Source of the DNA: Ectocarpus siliculosus
Lineage: Eukaryota > Sar > Phaeophyceae > Ectocarpales > Ectocarpaceae
NCBI GenBank assembly: GCA_000310025.1
Contig: FN649735.1
Location: forward strand, 1,550,222 to 1,614,221
Direction: 5' to 3'
DNA length: 64,000 bases
Made by a program: the position numbers and the translations under genes. The notes under the pieces were generated by a model, which was not told where the DNA came from, did no database searches, and was given only the letters and a program-made list of their open reading frames with translations. Position 1 is the first letter of the stretch; each line of letters starts with the position of its first letter. Below are positions 46,501-58,974 of the stretch, one piece after another.

Positions 46501-48908
46501 TTGCGTCCGGTGCAAATGCATCATCAACACGTGCACCCTCAGCCTGTAGCCTCCTGTTTCGGGGTTGATAGGTAATTACTTGGATAGTATTCCTTGACTA
46601 CGCTACGATACGATAGGTGTCAGGCCCAGGTCAGGCCCAGGCCACCGACAAGCGATCCTCCCAAACCGCGATCCTCCCAAACCAGAATTTTGCTACTTCT
46701 ACCAGAGTGTACAACACCGTGAAATTGCAATCTTGCCGCTTTTTTCGGCAATCAAAACGTCGTTGATGGCTCTGGTAGCTGTTCATACGCGCGGGCCTCG
46801 CAAAACATACATGGTAGTACCACGTGGCATGAGGACATATCGCCCTACACGTACTTGCGAAACGACTCGAAGGGGCGCAGTAGTCCCTGTTTGATGTCAT
46901 AATGCTCATCAGGCAGTCTATCTACAGTATGCTACTGCTGTGTACCTGAATTTTCTGAAATGTTCGGCAGAAACATACAGCAGAGAACCTGCCGAGAGAC
47001 GAGAGAACCCAGGGGGCGACGCACATGGTACTGATCCCGGAGGTGTGCGGTGGGCGGAGAGCATGCCAATCATTGCTTGACACAGACACCTGACAAGTGT
47101 CTAGTTGTCCCGGTGTCAAACCAGGTCTTGCAGAGATTAGAGCACCAGCCGAAGTAAATACCCTCTGTATCCCCTCTCTTGTCCTCTCGTCGTCTCGGCA
47201 GCCGCTCTCCTTCCTCCTGCAGCTGATTGTTTCTGAGCAAAAAGCCAAGCCAGATAGGCTGCAACCAAGACCAGAGTTGGAGGCGGTATGGAGCAGGCCC
47301 AGCCAGGCGAGTGTTCAGTGTCTCGGAGTGTTATTACAGTACCCAATTTTGGCCTGGCCGACTCCCACAGCAGTGGTCCGCCCCTGCCGTCTTTAACATT
47401 TCGTAGGAGCAGTACAGCAATTCAATGAACAATGCCGTGGTACGTATATCTGTCCGGACTCGTGTGGGGGACCGGAACCACAAGCCTACCGCTGGGTTTT
47501 CAGCAGATTCGCTGCTCGAAAGGGCCAACGTTGCCTCCGCCAACGATGGATTCGTGTTTTTGTGTGTGTGTTTGTTCGTGCCATCTATTTCGGGCGGCAG
47601 TCAACTTCGGGCCGGTATGTTTGACGCAGCAGACAGGTATCCATGACAGGAAAAAATATCCGGCCTTTTTTCTTCTTTCTTTTTATTTCTCCTTTTTCAG
47701 CACTCCCTCTCCTCTGACTATGCGCGAATCGCTTGTAACCTCGTTCACTCCCGCGAGAGATTCTAACTCGCCACCTGCTGTCAGTACGGGTTCTTGCCAA
47801 TGCGTTTCAATCTCGCCTGATCCCGAAAATGAACAGCAGTAAGTAATCACACACGAGACACGACAAGTCGGGAAATATTGCGCAACAAACTATCCGGTTT
47901 GAAGTGGATGTCACACAGAGCAGCGGTCGGGGCTTGCCTGCAACAGCGCGTACGTAGTTGTCCTCCACACACCGCATCTCAATCCCAGGCGAAACTTCAA
48001 GAAGCCTTTTCAAGACGGTACAGGCCACACAGCGGGTGCTCAGATAATTGTGTTGCGAAGGCCCGACGTGGATATATATTCGTCAAGAGGAGATCATGGA
48101 GCCGCGCGTTGGGTCCATGCCATGCACGATCCACTGCTGTCAGCACCGTCGCAGACCCAATCCCCCGAACCGCGCTTCGTCCCAGGTAGCTATGCATAGG
48201 TTGGTGGGAGGTACTGACTGCTGTAGACCAGCAGTTGGGGGTTTGCGTCTGTGTCGGCGCGTACAGTAGTGGATCGTGAATGATATTGGTCTACGGATTT
48301 TTTGGACCGCAGCTGCAGCAATCGACGGCACGGCGATAGCGCGGCCCCAGCAACAGATCGTTATGATCCCCTCGACAGGAATACATGTTCAAACTCAAGC
48401 GGCCACAAGCCGGAAGGTCGTTTTGGATTTTTACTCGCCTTGGATAGAGGTTGCGTATTTTGAACTGAACACCAGGGTTGGCACGAGTGCTAAGGCGGTA
48501 TCCTAACCATGTCGACCACCGGAGCTACCAGCTCTAATTGGCCAGTCAAGTGGCAAGTCCTTACACTTTCAACAGAATACAGTTGCTTACAACGCAGTGA
48601 TGCCCGCCGGACAACACCTCCCTATATGTGCCATATGACAGTGGAAAATTTGTTGGTCATCCCCTTCAAGTCTCCGCTGAGTCAAAGAAAACAATTGCGG
48701 GAGAAGCCTTCCGTTAGTTGTGTTGTGTGCGATTGAATTTCCTTCCGCACCGGAACACATCGTAGGGTCTTTTGGCAACTTGGTGAAGAAATTGTTGTTC
48801 TTAGAGTCCGACAAACGTTATTGAGAATCGTGACCACTCGCTGTCAAACAATGATTGCAGACCCGACGATGAAGTTTTTTTTGCCCCAAGTCAATGATAT
48901 CGTTGAGA
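46501..48908. other. Gene-poor stretch
   Basis: No gene is supported on either strand. A CTGACTATG-containing pyrimidine-rich stretch and ordinary short frames are all that is visible. Confidence 0.4.
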
Positions 48909-49065
48909 TACAGTCGTGGCTCGGTTATAAGAGGGTGGTGTGATAACGGCTCTCCACCCTCTTGTATCGGAGCCCCCTCTTGTATCGGTATAAGAGGGTT
49001 ACCCTCTTGTATGAGGGTGCTCCATAGTAGCGTACCCCTCTTACAAAGGGAAAATCGGGAAATCT
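48909..49065. mobile_element. Truncated MITE with TACAGTCGTGGCTC left end
   Basis: It begins TACAGTCGTGGCTCGGTTAT and AAGAGGGT, the exact counterpart of the right end of the element at 50072-50232. Inside, CCCTCTTGTATCGGAGCCC is repeated and ATAAGAGGGTTACCCTCTT is palindromic. No intact right terminus was found, so the boundary at 49065 is approximate. Confidence 0.6.
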
Positions 49066-50071
49066 CGAGCAACAAAGGCACTTTGACTAAGGCACAGCGC
49101 ACCAGTATGCCGTGTAGGTGTGTAAGCATGTAGTAGTGTGGTGGAGTGTAAGCACGTGTGGTTGGCTCTGATTGCCCGAATTCACGCGCCCAAAGCAAGC
49201 CGGGTGATTGTGATCGTATCGGCAACGCTTTCCAACGCTTTCCGTTTTGTATTCAGGAGTGGAAGCATCTGCAGAGATTAGTTGCCTCGCAGCCAAGTTG
49301 ACGCAGCCGTTTGACTAGGAGGTAAAGTGCATGTTCACGCGCATGGTCTACAGAGTCAAACAACATACAATTCCTTGACACCTCTCCGACCATGAGAAAC
49401 TTCCATGTACAACGGTACAAGTAAATGTTGTATTGCACCAACAAACGGTCTACCTCCCCCTGGCCCCTGGCGCACACAAACATACACAACACTTTGCCCA
49501 CATTTAGTTTAGAGGAGAACTACCAACTGTGAACTAAGGTTTGCTGCGCTGCAGGTTTTGAACCGTATGCTAAAGGAACGAAATTCTAGCCTAGCACAAA
49601 CAGCCCCCCTGCTTCTACTTAGCGCCGCGATGTGTGTGTGTTCGTGTGTGTCTTGTTGTGCCTTTATTATTTGCATCGACCGCGCTAACCGGCTAACCAA
49701 TGAAAACACGTCAGTCTCAGTGCGGCTAACACAGAAAGTGCTTCGAAAGGCCAAGATCTGGGACCCCATGAGGGGGCGCAATGAGGGGGGGCCAAGCTAC
49801 TCTCCAGATTATGACAAGTAGAGAGCTGCACGTGTTTACCCAAGGCTGCTACTTTGCACATACATGTGTTCGTTTCGGATTGCTTTCATCATCTTTGCGC
49901 ATCATCCTCCTTGCATTTGCCACCAGTTTCACCAAAACTGCACTATTCCTTGACAGCTCCTCTCTGGCCTATTCTTCCTGCGCCGTTTGTTGTGAGGAAC
50001 GTGTGTTATTTTGTGAGTGAAAGGCGACAGTCCCTAACTTAGAAGCCTCCTATGGTGCGGTAGCCCCCCTC

Positions 50072-50232
50072 TACAGTGGGGTGACCGGACTACTGAAAAA
50101 AAGGAGCCGGACTCTGTATAATAAGAGGGTAGCCCTACTATAGCGAGTCGAGTCCGTGACAACCGATTTCGACCCTCTTATATCGGAGCCCCCTCTTGTA
50201 AGGTACCCTCTTATAACGGAGCCACGACTGTA
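50072..50232. mobile_element. MITE with TA-CAGT ends, same family as 48909
   Basis: The right end is ACCCTCTTATAACGGAGCCA then CGACTGTA, the reverse complement of the 48909 left end. The left end begins TACAGTGGGGTGACCGG and is less well matched because of an insertion before ATAAGAGGGT. The interior repeats CCCTCTTATATCGGAGCCCC. No coding capacity. Confidence 0.65.
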
Positions 50233-51352
50233 GTGTAATACTACACACACACCTGCACCAATCGAAAGTCTTCCCTTGGGGCGGTACGCTTGAAAGAACA
50301 GGAAGCCGGAACTGTTCCCGAACATCGTTGAACGTGCTCAGCGTTCACCAGAATCTGCCAATTGAGTGTGTGCCACCTTCTCTCCGTCTTCATTGCTGAA
50401 ATGGGTAAAAGAAGTTTGGCCGTTATCTTTATTCGCACGTGACACGAACGGAGAGAAATTTGTAGTCTATTTCGCCTCGAAGAAATACACCAGCGCTATC
50501 CACCGTACCGCACGACGCAAGCGACCGCCCATTGGAGCAATCTCGCGAACAAGACATCCACCACCCTTCGGTATCCGTGGGCGGTGTCAAGAAGGGCCAC
50601 GCTTGTGCACACCATGAATCCGAACAAGGAAGTATTTGGGGTGTAGTGCAGGTCGATAGTTGTCCTCTCCACTGAAATTATTTTTCGCTCATTTCAACAT
50701 ATGCTCTATCTCGCCGCAAGTGTTTTCTACTGTTTGGGGCTGACTAGTTCACCTTTCGTTTTTAATTATTCCCTCTGAACCTTGTTTAGGCAGCAGCGTG
50801 GAAAGTGTGTGTGACGCAAACCCTCGAACCGAACGAAACAGCAGCTCCCTCCACACGTTACTGGTTTCTAACTCATTTCCGATCGTCCACATTCGGAGGT
50901 CGGTGAGCATGATGACACGCCCAAAAGGAAAATTCCTTTGGTGGAGTTTTGGTGTTTCGCGCACATTTTGTTGTGCTCGCTTGCCCACGGAAACTCCCAA
51001 TCGCCGTCGCACCTTCGTCCCGCACCACAAGCACATTCAAGGCTCACAGCCGCTCTTCTTTGAATGGTGTATCGCGCGATGTCCGGACTCGTACGGATGG
51101 GCGGGCGATTCATGAAGGCAACATGCCTCTAAGCTGTCTGTGTTGTTGTTGGTGTTGTGTTCAGCGTCTCGTTCACCCGTTCTGACCTCGGCGGCGGCCA
51201 CGCGTTGTATCTGCCAAGAGAAAATAACCCTTCCCGAGAATATATCGAGCCTGTGACCTAGGCACCATGTGCAAGAAGGACGCTTGCGCTAGTAATGTAT
51301 ACGAAAACGTCTAATTCGTCACGCGTAATGTGGGGTTATTGATGGGCTTTCA
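50233..51352. other. Upstream region of the FNIP-like gene
   Basis: No separate gene is supported. A T-rich segment ending TTTTGTATTTTGTCAG at 51375-51390 looks like an intron acceptor, so a 5' exon of the FNIP-like gene may lie somewhere in this stretch. Confidence 0.4.
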
Positions 51353-52966
51353 ATGCAGAGATCTTTTGATGTGGGTTTTGTATTTTGTCAGGCTTGCCGC
51401 GCCGACACCAAGAACCGCAGCACCTTGCCAACACAGGCCCCAATTTTCGGCTTGCCCCGCATTTCGGCAGGCTCTAGCAGGTGCTTGGACGCTTTCGTTG
51501 TCGCCCTCAACGAAACCTGCCACGAGGGAAAATGCATCATGTCGACCACGGCGCTCCAGCTCGCGTCGCTGCAGTTCTGCGTGGCTTGCCGAAGTGCATC
51601 GACCGTTCGCCTCAGGATCGACACGGACACACCTAGACACTTGTGGGCCAAGGATTCTGGACCTCAGGCTCGACGCAGCGCGAGGGTTTGCCGTGCGTCT
51701 CGCGTGCCGGCCCTGCACGCGCGGGAGGTGCTGTGGATTCTACCAGCTTCGATGCTGAACGCCACGAGTGATTCTCTTAAACTGTCGAACTTGCAGCTCC
51801 TCAGCTTCGTCGGTGCCAACTTCAACGATAGCTTGAGCGGTGTGGCACTGCCGCGTGGCCTAAAGGGGATCATCATCGGTGGAAGGTTTAACCGCTCTGT
51901 GGAGAACGTGGCGTGGCCTTCATCGCTCCTCCAGCTGACCTTTGGCTATGAGTTCAACCAGCCAATTGACAACGTCACTTGGCCAAAGTCTCTGATGCAG
52001 TTGACCTTCGGCAACAGGTTTAACCGACCGCTTTCTTCGGTAAACTGGCCGGCATCTCTGCAGCAGGTGGCACTCGGCGACCACTTCGACCAACCGCTCC
52101 ACGGTGTTTCGTGGCCGCCAGATTTGCGCGTCTTGAGCTTCGGCCTCCTGTTTAACCACAGAGTCGACGCTGTGGCGTGGCCGACCTCTCTCCAGGAATT
52201 AGCCTTCGGGTGGTCATTCGATCATTCGGTTGACGAGGCAAAGTGGCCAGCTTCATTGCAGAAACTCTCCTTCGGCGGTGGTTTCAACAAGGGGCTTGAC
52301 AGAATGGTATGGCCGGCTTCGCTCCAGCAGCTCGTCACCGGCAGCGGCTTCGACCAGCAAATCGATCAAATTACGTGGCCGCTATCGGTGAAAGTGATTG
52401 TACTCGGGTCCAAATTCAATAGGTGCATCGACCGCGTTAGCTTCCCAACATTCTTGGAGGAACTAACATTTGGCCAACACTTCGACCAGGCACTCAACAG
52501 GGTAAAGTGGCCGTCATCGCTACAGCAACTCACCCTAGGGTGGAACTTCAACCAAGGTCTCCTCGCGGTGGTATGGCCCGTGGCCCTGAAGAAGTTGGTG
52601 CTAGGCGGTCGCTTCAACCAGCCCATCGCCGGCGTGCGGTGGCCCCCTTCTCTCCAGGAGCTGGTTTTCAGCCACATGTTCAACCAACCCGTCGACGTCC
52701 GTGCAGCTTGGCCTGCATCGTTGCGCAAGCTGACGTTTGGCCAAGACTTCAGCAAATCCATCCACGGCGTAGCCTGGCCCAAGTCATTGCAGTATCTGAG
52801 GTTCGGCCAAGCTTTCCCGATTCCAGCGGGCGACTTTTCGTGGCCTGCCTCTCTACGGCAGCTGACGTTCGTTTGCTACTCTGACGATGTGCTGCCGGCA
52901 GTGCCGGGCGTGGAGGTGTGCAGGGTGCAGCCTCGTGTTGGCCGTTGGCCTCTCTACGGCGGCTGA
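51353..52966 (+). CDS. FNIP-like repeat protein (16 repeats)
   Basis: Open frame of 537 codons from ATG 51353 to the stop at 52966. From about residue 140 to the end there are 16 consecutive repeats of about 23 residues with the core LxxLxFGxxFNQPIDxVxWPxSL, for example GYEFNQPIDNVTWPKSL and GDHFDQPLHGVSWPPDL. This is the FNIP-type repeat pattern, known as an expanded family in slime moulds and seen in brown algae. It forms a leucine-rich-repeat-like solenoid, generally taken to bind proteins. The first 130 residues are of uncertain coding status: TTTTGTCAG at 51382-51390 could be a splice acceptor, in which case the real start is in an upstream exon. The last residues are altered by a tandem duplication. 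No signal peptide or membrane segment. Confidence 0.75.
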   Translation: MQRSFDVGFVFCQACRADTKNRSTLPTQAPIFGLPRISAGSSRCLDAFVVALNETCHEGKCIMSTTALQLASLQFCVACRSASTVRLRIDTDTPRHLWAKDSGPQARRSARVCRASRVPALHAREVLWILPASMLNATSDSLKLSNLQLLSFVGANFNDSLSGVALPRGLKGIIIGGRFNRSVENVAWPSSLLQLTFGYEFNQPIDNVTWPKSLMQLTFGNRFNRPLSSVNWPASLQQVALGDHFDQPLHGVSWPPDLRVLSFGLLFNHRVDAVAWPTSLQELAFGWSFDHSVDEAKWPASLQKLSFGGGFNKGLDRMVWPASLQQLVTGSGFDQQIDQITWPLSVKVIVLGSKFNRCIDRVSFPTFLEELTFGQHFDQALNRVKWPSSLQQLTLGWNFNQGLLAVVWPVALKKLVLGGRFNQPIAGVRWPPSLQELVFSHMFNQPVDVRAAWPASLRKLTFGQDFSKSIHGVAWPKSLQYLRFGQAFPIPAGDFSWPASLRQLTFVCYSDDVLPAVPGVEVCRVQPRVGRWPLYGG

Positions 52967-53039
52967 CGTTCGCCTGCTACTCTGCCGGCAGTGCCGGGCG
53001 TGGAGGTGTCCGGGGTGCAGCCTCGTGTTGGCCGTTGGC
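52849..53039 (+). repeat. Tandem duplication of about 100 bases across the stop of the FNIP-like gene
   Basis: 52849-52948 and 52949-53039 are direct copies starting CCTCTCTACGGC and ending GTGTTGGCCGTTGG. The second copy has an 11-base deletion (ACGATGTGCTG missing) and a few substitutions. The present stop (TGA, 52964-52966) lies within the second copy. Without the duplication the frame would read through CGTTGGCGATGA and stop a few codons earlier. Confidence 0.85.
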
Positions 53040-55697
53040 GATGAGGTAGTAACGTAAAGGACGTTCGGGCTCACGTCCACCACCACTACCTTCGCAACGT
53101 CGCATGGCTGCAGTGCCTTCGCACCTCCGAGTAATAACACCACACAGTTTCTTGTGGGTGGTTACGAGATTCGTTTGGGCTTCGCCGGGGAGTACGTGTG
53201 GTCAAATAGGCGTAACCTGATGGTTGGGACAAAAAGTCAAAGGACGAGCTTGTTCCGGCAAAACAAGTTCATGAGTTGTCCATCCGGTTCCTGCCCAACC
53301 CATTTTTAACTTGTGTGCTGTAGGGGGAAAGCACTGCATGAGCGGCTTTCACTGTATGTACAGAACAGTCTTACAGAACAGTTTCTGGAGTGTTGGGTCT
53401 GCTGAAAAGCAGAGAGCGGGAGTGAGTCTTAGTTTCGGGTGTGTGGTACGGTAAATCGGAATCAATAGAAGAACCACCGCTGCCGCGAGTGCGGTTCATC
53501 AAGGCCGCTTGATTAAACGTGCGCGACAGGTGTACGTACAACCGCCTTCCGCTTGCCGGCCTGGGGTGACGCAGAAGATCATCACCCTGCCGTTGCGTGT
53601 CCTCGATATCGCGCGTGGTTTGAAATGTGGAACTGATGGTAGTAGCGGAAGAAGCAAGAACAGTCTGTCTGCCCGTGTGCATAAATTGACGTGAAAAATC
53701 ATATCGTCTACTCATGCACATGCCCGCAACGGCGATCGTGCGCGCCCTGACCTGCTCGATGCCCGTGCCGGCTTGCGACAAAGCATGCGGCATTTATATA
53801 TATACTTCAAGAAGTATATATCGACGGTACACCCGCCGGCAGGCGAACGGCGCATTTCAATACCCGATTTGGTTAATGGAAGTCGCTGCCACATGCGGTG
53901 GTGGCACTTTTGATCCTACAAAAAACTGGCTCAAATGGTGCATCTATCAATCTGTTCGTGACCCACCGTACTACAATAATAGGGGGTCTCCACAAGCACA
54001 AAATAACAATGTCCCCCAGCACTCCAACCCTCCCTTTCCCACCTGACCTCATGATGAAATCCTGTTGCTTTACACACCCGAATGACAACTAACCGTATGG
54101 GCTGCATGTGAAATAATAGGTCTACACACAGATGACATGTATTTGAAAGTGTCTGCATGTCTGGCAAAGGACAGCAGTTTTACCTTTTGTGCACACATTT
54201 TTACGAGGGCGAAGCGAACCGCTGAGATCCACTTCACTTGTACCGCGTGTGGACATGACACAACCGATTAGACGTTCAGAACAGCATGCTTTCCCCCGGG
54301 CCGGCAAGGAAAACCGACCTTTGCAACACCGCTAAGAAGCATCCATGATACGCGAGTACTTTATAAGATTTTCTTCGCGAAATACTTGCCGTCCCTGAAC
54401 CAAGCGCCTCGCTATTGAACTACCTGCGAGGAGCGCGCTGGTAAGAACAAGACGCGATCCAACTTCGTACACGCGCCTTCGCGGTAAGGCCACACGCACG
54501 CGTATCGGTTCTCACACTCAACTAACAAAGCATGGTTGTGCGAAACAGGAAATCACTCCCGTGTAGCTCTAACTCCCCCATTTCACTACCTCTCGGCCAG
54601 CCTGGCGTAGAGGCACACATTCAAAGAAACAGAAACATGGTGTGACAAAAAAAAACTGTATCACAGCAAGCAACATCAAAAGACGCAAGGACTGGTACCC
54701 ATACTCTGGGCCTGAGTGTGCTGAGCCTCTGTGAAGACACAAGGAATGTCACCGATTGCTAACATGAGGTGTGCTTCCAGTCAAGGGCCGTCACATCTGC
54801 CACGCTCCGCCTCAGTGCAGAGGCGTCGCCCAAGGCCAAACAAGCCGAGAAAAGCTTCACTTCGATCACGTGGACATTGGCTCTTGTGACGCTTCTCAAG
54901 ACGCGCTAGGGTACCCATATATCGCCGACGGGAACGGCGGCAAAAAAGGAAGGTTGTTCCTGGCGGGTGGAACTCTTCACCGTCGCCGAGAAAAATCAAT
55001 CCGCACCACAACGAGGGTTCAGCCAAGTCCCGTCCCCCCAACGTCCCCGGCAATCTGAAGCTCTGGGTGCATTTCCCATGTCAGGCAAACCCCCTGACCC
55101 TGAATAAGAACGGTCACGAGGACACAATGTGTCGGTGCTAGCATACATTGAGGGACCGAAAAGGGGGACGTGCACCCGAGGCCAAACACGTCCTGGTAGT
55201 TCTCCGCCCCCCCCGCATTTGCATCCCAAAGACGCGGGCCTCCCACTAAATTAACGCAAATATCTACAAGGCCCCACGCATCACCACTAATACGAAACAT
55301 CGCTACCGCCGTCATCGCCACGGCACCGTCGCACTGCGATGGCCAAAGCCACAAACAACCGGATTGTACGGGTTCCACCAACCAAGCAACAAACGCTCTA
55401 TCGGGGTCGGTCTGTTCTTGATCAGAGAGCTTCGAGCATCACCGCGCAGACGTCACACCGAATTCGTAAAAAAACAAACAAAAAAACACCAACATCACCC
55501 GTGCTTACAACTAACATCCATCACGGACACATTCATCCTTCGCGTGGCGGCCATCAAGACTCTCAGTCAGGCCCAGTAGCGGGGGGGCTAGCTCATCTTC
55601 GCCCGCGCTCGCCGAACCGCCATACTCCTGCCTCACTACCCCGCCCCCGCCACCTTCTGATAATTCTGCGAAAAGCCGGCCAAACACCGCAAAAACG
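53040..55697. other. Gene-poor stretch
   Basis: No gene is firmly supported. A minus-strand frame at about 55019-55330 (GLVDICVNLVGGPRLWDANA) is open and somewhat protein-like but has no domain or confident splice sites. A small palindrome (TATATATACTTCAAGAAGTATATA region) is at 53797-53820. The right end is probably the 3' flank of the TLC gene. Confidence 0.35.
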
Positions 55698-58600
55698 TTA
55701 CAGGAACTTTTTGTCTCGTGTCACGACGGCAGGGCGGCCGTAGCTCCTCACGAGCGCGCACGACCACCAGCCTTGGAAGATGCAGATTCCCACCCACGCG
55801 AGGTAGCTGCCGAGGAACATGGGAACCGGCCGATCTTCCTCCACAGCGAACCTCCACTCCACAAGCCGCTCGGGGTAGAGGGCCTTCAGGGTCTCCGGGA
55901 ACGTGCACATTGTGAAATAAAAGCCGAGGAACGGATACCTGCGACAACGGTAGCGAGCAGTGGGTAGAGGAGGCACAGAAAAAGAGGGTGTTGTCATGCA
56001 TGCCACAGCTGCCAGACCGGTAGGAAGCGAACTCTCTTTATCACCCTGACTGACCCTTCTTAGCACCAACTAACAATGAATGCGCCGGAGGACGGACCAG
56101 CATAGCGTGCACCGAGGTCGAGAAACCGGGGGAGGCGGGAAGGCCTGTTCTCGTGGTAGGTGCTTGCGTTCAAGTTTGGATTTTGTTCGTACATTTATTG
56201 TTCCTTCGATGGGACCATTAGTCATGAGAGTGGTAGCGCCAAGAGCAGCAATGCACCTCTCTGACGAAGGTTAACTCCGCCTCATCGCACGCAGGTTCGT
56301 TCAGATAGATCTATCCGTTGCTAAGAGCCAATCGTCTTCGATTTGGTCACACAACAACCTGCTGTCGTCCCTGCTCGCTCACCAAATTAATCTGAGCGCC
56401 ACCCACGACAACGCGAAGGGCACCTCCAGGAGACCTCCCCACGACACCCGACGCCGTAGGATAAGGAGGAACGTGTTGAACTCCACCAGCAGCGCGCACG
56501 CCGTGTAGAAGGCGTGCTGCGGCTGGAGCAGGGGGTCCACCAGCACCGAGAGGGTGGCCACGTGGTGACCCTATAAAACGTGCACGGAGCCGCGTGACGT
56601 TGCCCGGGCCGCGGGCGTCAATGGTCGGGATACGAATCACAACAAGGGTTTGGGTGCGGGGCCTGATCCATCATCAAAACGGGTGTTACCGGCCGCCACT
56701 TCGTTCTCTCTAGGGAAAGAGGTTCAGACCGTGTCCGGAGGGAGGGTACGAGAGGCTGCGAACGAAAAGAGGGTCATGGTTTTACGCAAAATTGCAGGGA
56801 CCCAGTGGCTCGTGCGCCTCCTCTGGGCGGGGCTACAATACGGCTTCTCCCGAGGATACCACGGAGGATCCCCAGCTCTCCTCTTTTTCTCGCTATCTTT
56901 TTCGTCTCCATGTTCGTATCGTCCCCCTCCTGCCCTTTTATCGGTTTCTGTCTCTCAGCCCTCCACCCAGGGTTGGCGACCCACGGCCCTACATCAAAGC
57001 GAATTACCCGCCCGTCCACTCGCTCTCGCCTCCGCATTACTCACAAGTACAGTTTTTGGCGACTTGACGCCCGAAGGGTTGCACAAGATCCAACACGCGT
57101 CCAGCACCATGTAACCCGCCGCGAATAATGTCAGCGCGTACTGGGTCCACCTGTCCCCCCTGCTCCACACACGGAACACCAGGGCAAAACGAAAAAAAAG
57201 TCGACGGGTGCATAGCCGTTGAGGAAGGAGAACGGGAAAAGGGCACGAAGGGTGTTGTGAGGAGGTTTTCTCGTTTTCTCAAATATCTTTCTTTACGACA
57301 AATGGTACTCTGAAGCACAATGATGGTTCTCCGTTGCGGGCGGCGGGCGGGTTGGGCGGCGAGGAGGGGCGTGCTACAAGACGTGGAAGGCAGCTAGAAT
57401 TTTCATACACTCGTTATTGCTCGTGCGCTGCCGTTTGTTGTTGGTGCAGGGCGAACCCCCAATTATCCCTTAAGCTTGTTCAACGCTGACAAAAAAACTG
57501 CGGCTACTCTGTTGCTGCTGCTTGAAGTGAAGTGATTCGTGAAACTACTCGCCAACGAATGATTCTGAACTGTCTGGACTGAGCAGATGATGTTGATGGC
57601 TCACCCCGCTGCAGAACAGCGGTAACACACAAACATCGAGATCTGACAGGTGGCCAAGCTAGGATTACCGCACAACTAGTCGCAGACATCATGGCACGCG
57701 TTGACTTCTCTGTGTACCACCAACCAACGAAGCTCAACATGATCAGTCTCCGTATCTGACATATCCACACCAACCAACACCACCAGCGTGCAAGGTAGGG
57801 CGTAGTAGATTCGCCTTCGCTGACCTAGGTAAGACATGAGCAGTTGTAGCCACGACGAAAGCGCCGGCACCAGTGTCCACCCCCCTGCGTCGCCGCAGCA
57901 GGAGGCTAGCATCGAAGACACATCTGATGCTACCGACGCGGCAGCTACAGGAACATATCGTTCGCACGTGTCCCGGGCGGGCACATCTCTCTCTCTTTAC
58001 CCTCGAAGACCTCCACTACATTCGCAAAAAGGCAGAAAATACAATATGTGCCGGAAAGGCATCGGGGAAAAACGACTCCGGTGTCCCATCAAACGACCGA
58101 AAGTCATTCGGCACAAATGCGGAAACTTACTCCCACATTGCCCAGGCGGCCATCAGCGCCATCCCCGCCAGCACCGCCAAGTTCATGTCGTCGTGGATGC
58201 GCGCCGCCAGCCCGTCAACGTACATGGACTTCTGCTTTGTCAGCACCGCGTGGGGATTCCGATTGCTACCGCCGCTACTGTTGTTGAAGTTGTAGTTGCA
58301 GTTGATGTTGCCGATGGCCGTCGTCGTCGTACATAACCGCCGAGATTTTTTTCCGAGGGTCAGCGTTCGACATCCGTAATGAAAACATAAATATAAACAA
58401 TAGCAGAAGAGGTGACAAACAAGCGGTAGCAGCAGCAGCAATAGCAGCGCTGGAGTTTGATGGATACAAGCTTGAGCGGAAAAACTGCAAGTTTTTGTCG
58501 GAACAAGCAGCAACTACACCACAGGTAATACATTTCTGAAGAAAGGACCTACTGGATTTCTGCAGAAACGCAAATGTACCGGGCCCAGCACCATGTAAAG

Positions 58601-58707
58601 CATCACGAAAGTCGCAACATTGTTCAGCATCTGCAGCCTATCCAAGCAGAGGTTCCAGGCGAAAAACGCGGGGATCGTGACAAAGAGAACACGGCCTCTT
58701 CCGTTGG
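55698..58707 (-). CDS. TLC-domain membrane protein (at least five exons)
   Basis: The last four exons join exactly: about 58275..58131, 57150..57045, 56570..56383 and 55938..55698 (stop). Donors are GA|GTAAGT, CTT|GTGAGT and TG|GTGAGC; acceptors are ACAG, TATAG and GCAG. The reading frame is WTQYALTLFAAGYMVLDACW, then KTVL|GHHVATLSVLVDPLLQ, LLVEFNTFLLILRR, then WYPFLGFYFTMC and FLGSYLAWVGICIFQGWW. Paired His at a membrane segment start followed by E-x-N/S-T-x-x-L-x-x-R is the TLC (TRAM-LAG1-CLN8) signature, closest in feel to TLCD/TMEM56-type proteins of the endomembrane system, linked to lipid sensing or synthesis. A further upstream exon (58707 to about 58580 or 58553) encodes NGRGRVLFVTIPAFFAWNLC and a second hydrophobic segment, but its junction to the next exon is not resolved. 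The start codon was not identified. Confidence 0.72.
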
Positions 58708-58974
58708 CTGCAGCGACGAGTTGTTTTCGTGAACCCAGTCCATGGGGAAAAAAATCGCCGGAAATAAAGTTTCATGAGGAACTAATAGCGCAAGATGGCT
58801 CGCGGAGCCGAACTTTGGAAGCATTGCCCCAAACTGGATTAAGGATCAGATCAGGGGGTGGGGGGGTAGGGGGGGGGGCTGTTATCTACCGTACATGGTG
58901 TTGCAACTAGGAGGTAGTGTTGCATACTATAACCTATACTATAGCATTTAGTATTATGAGTAGGCAGCAACTAT

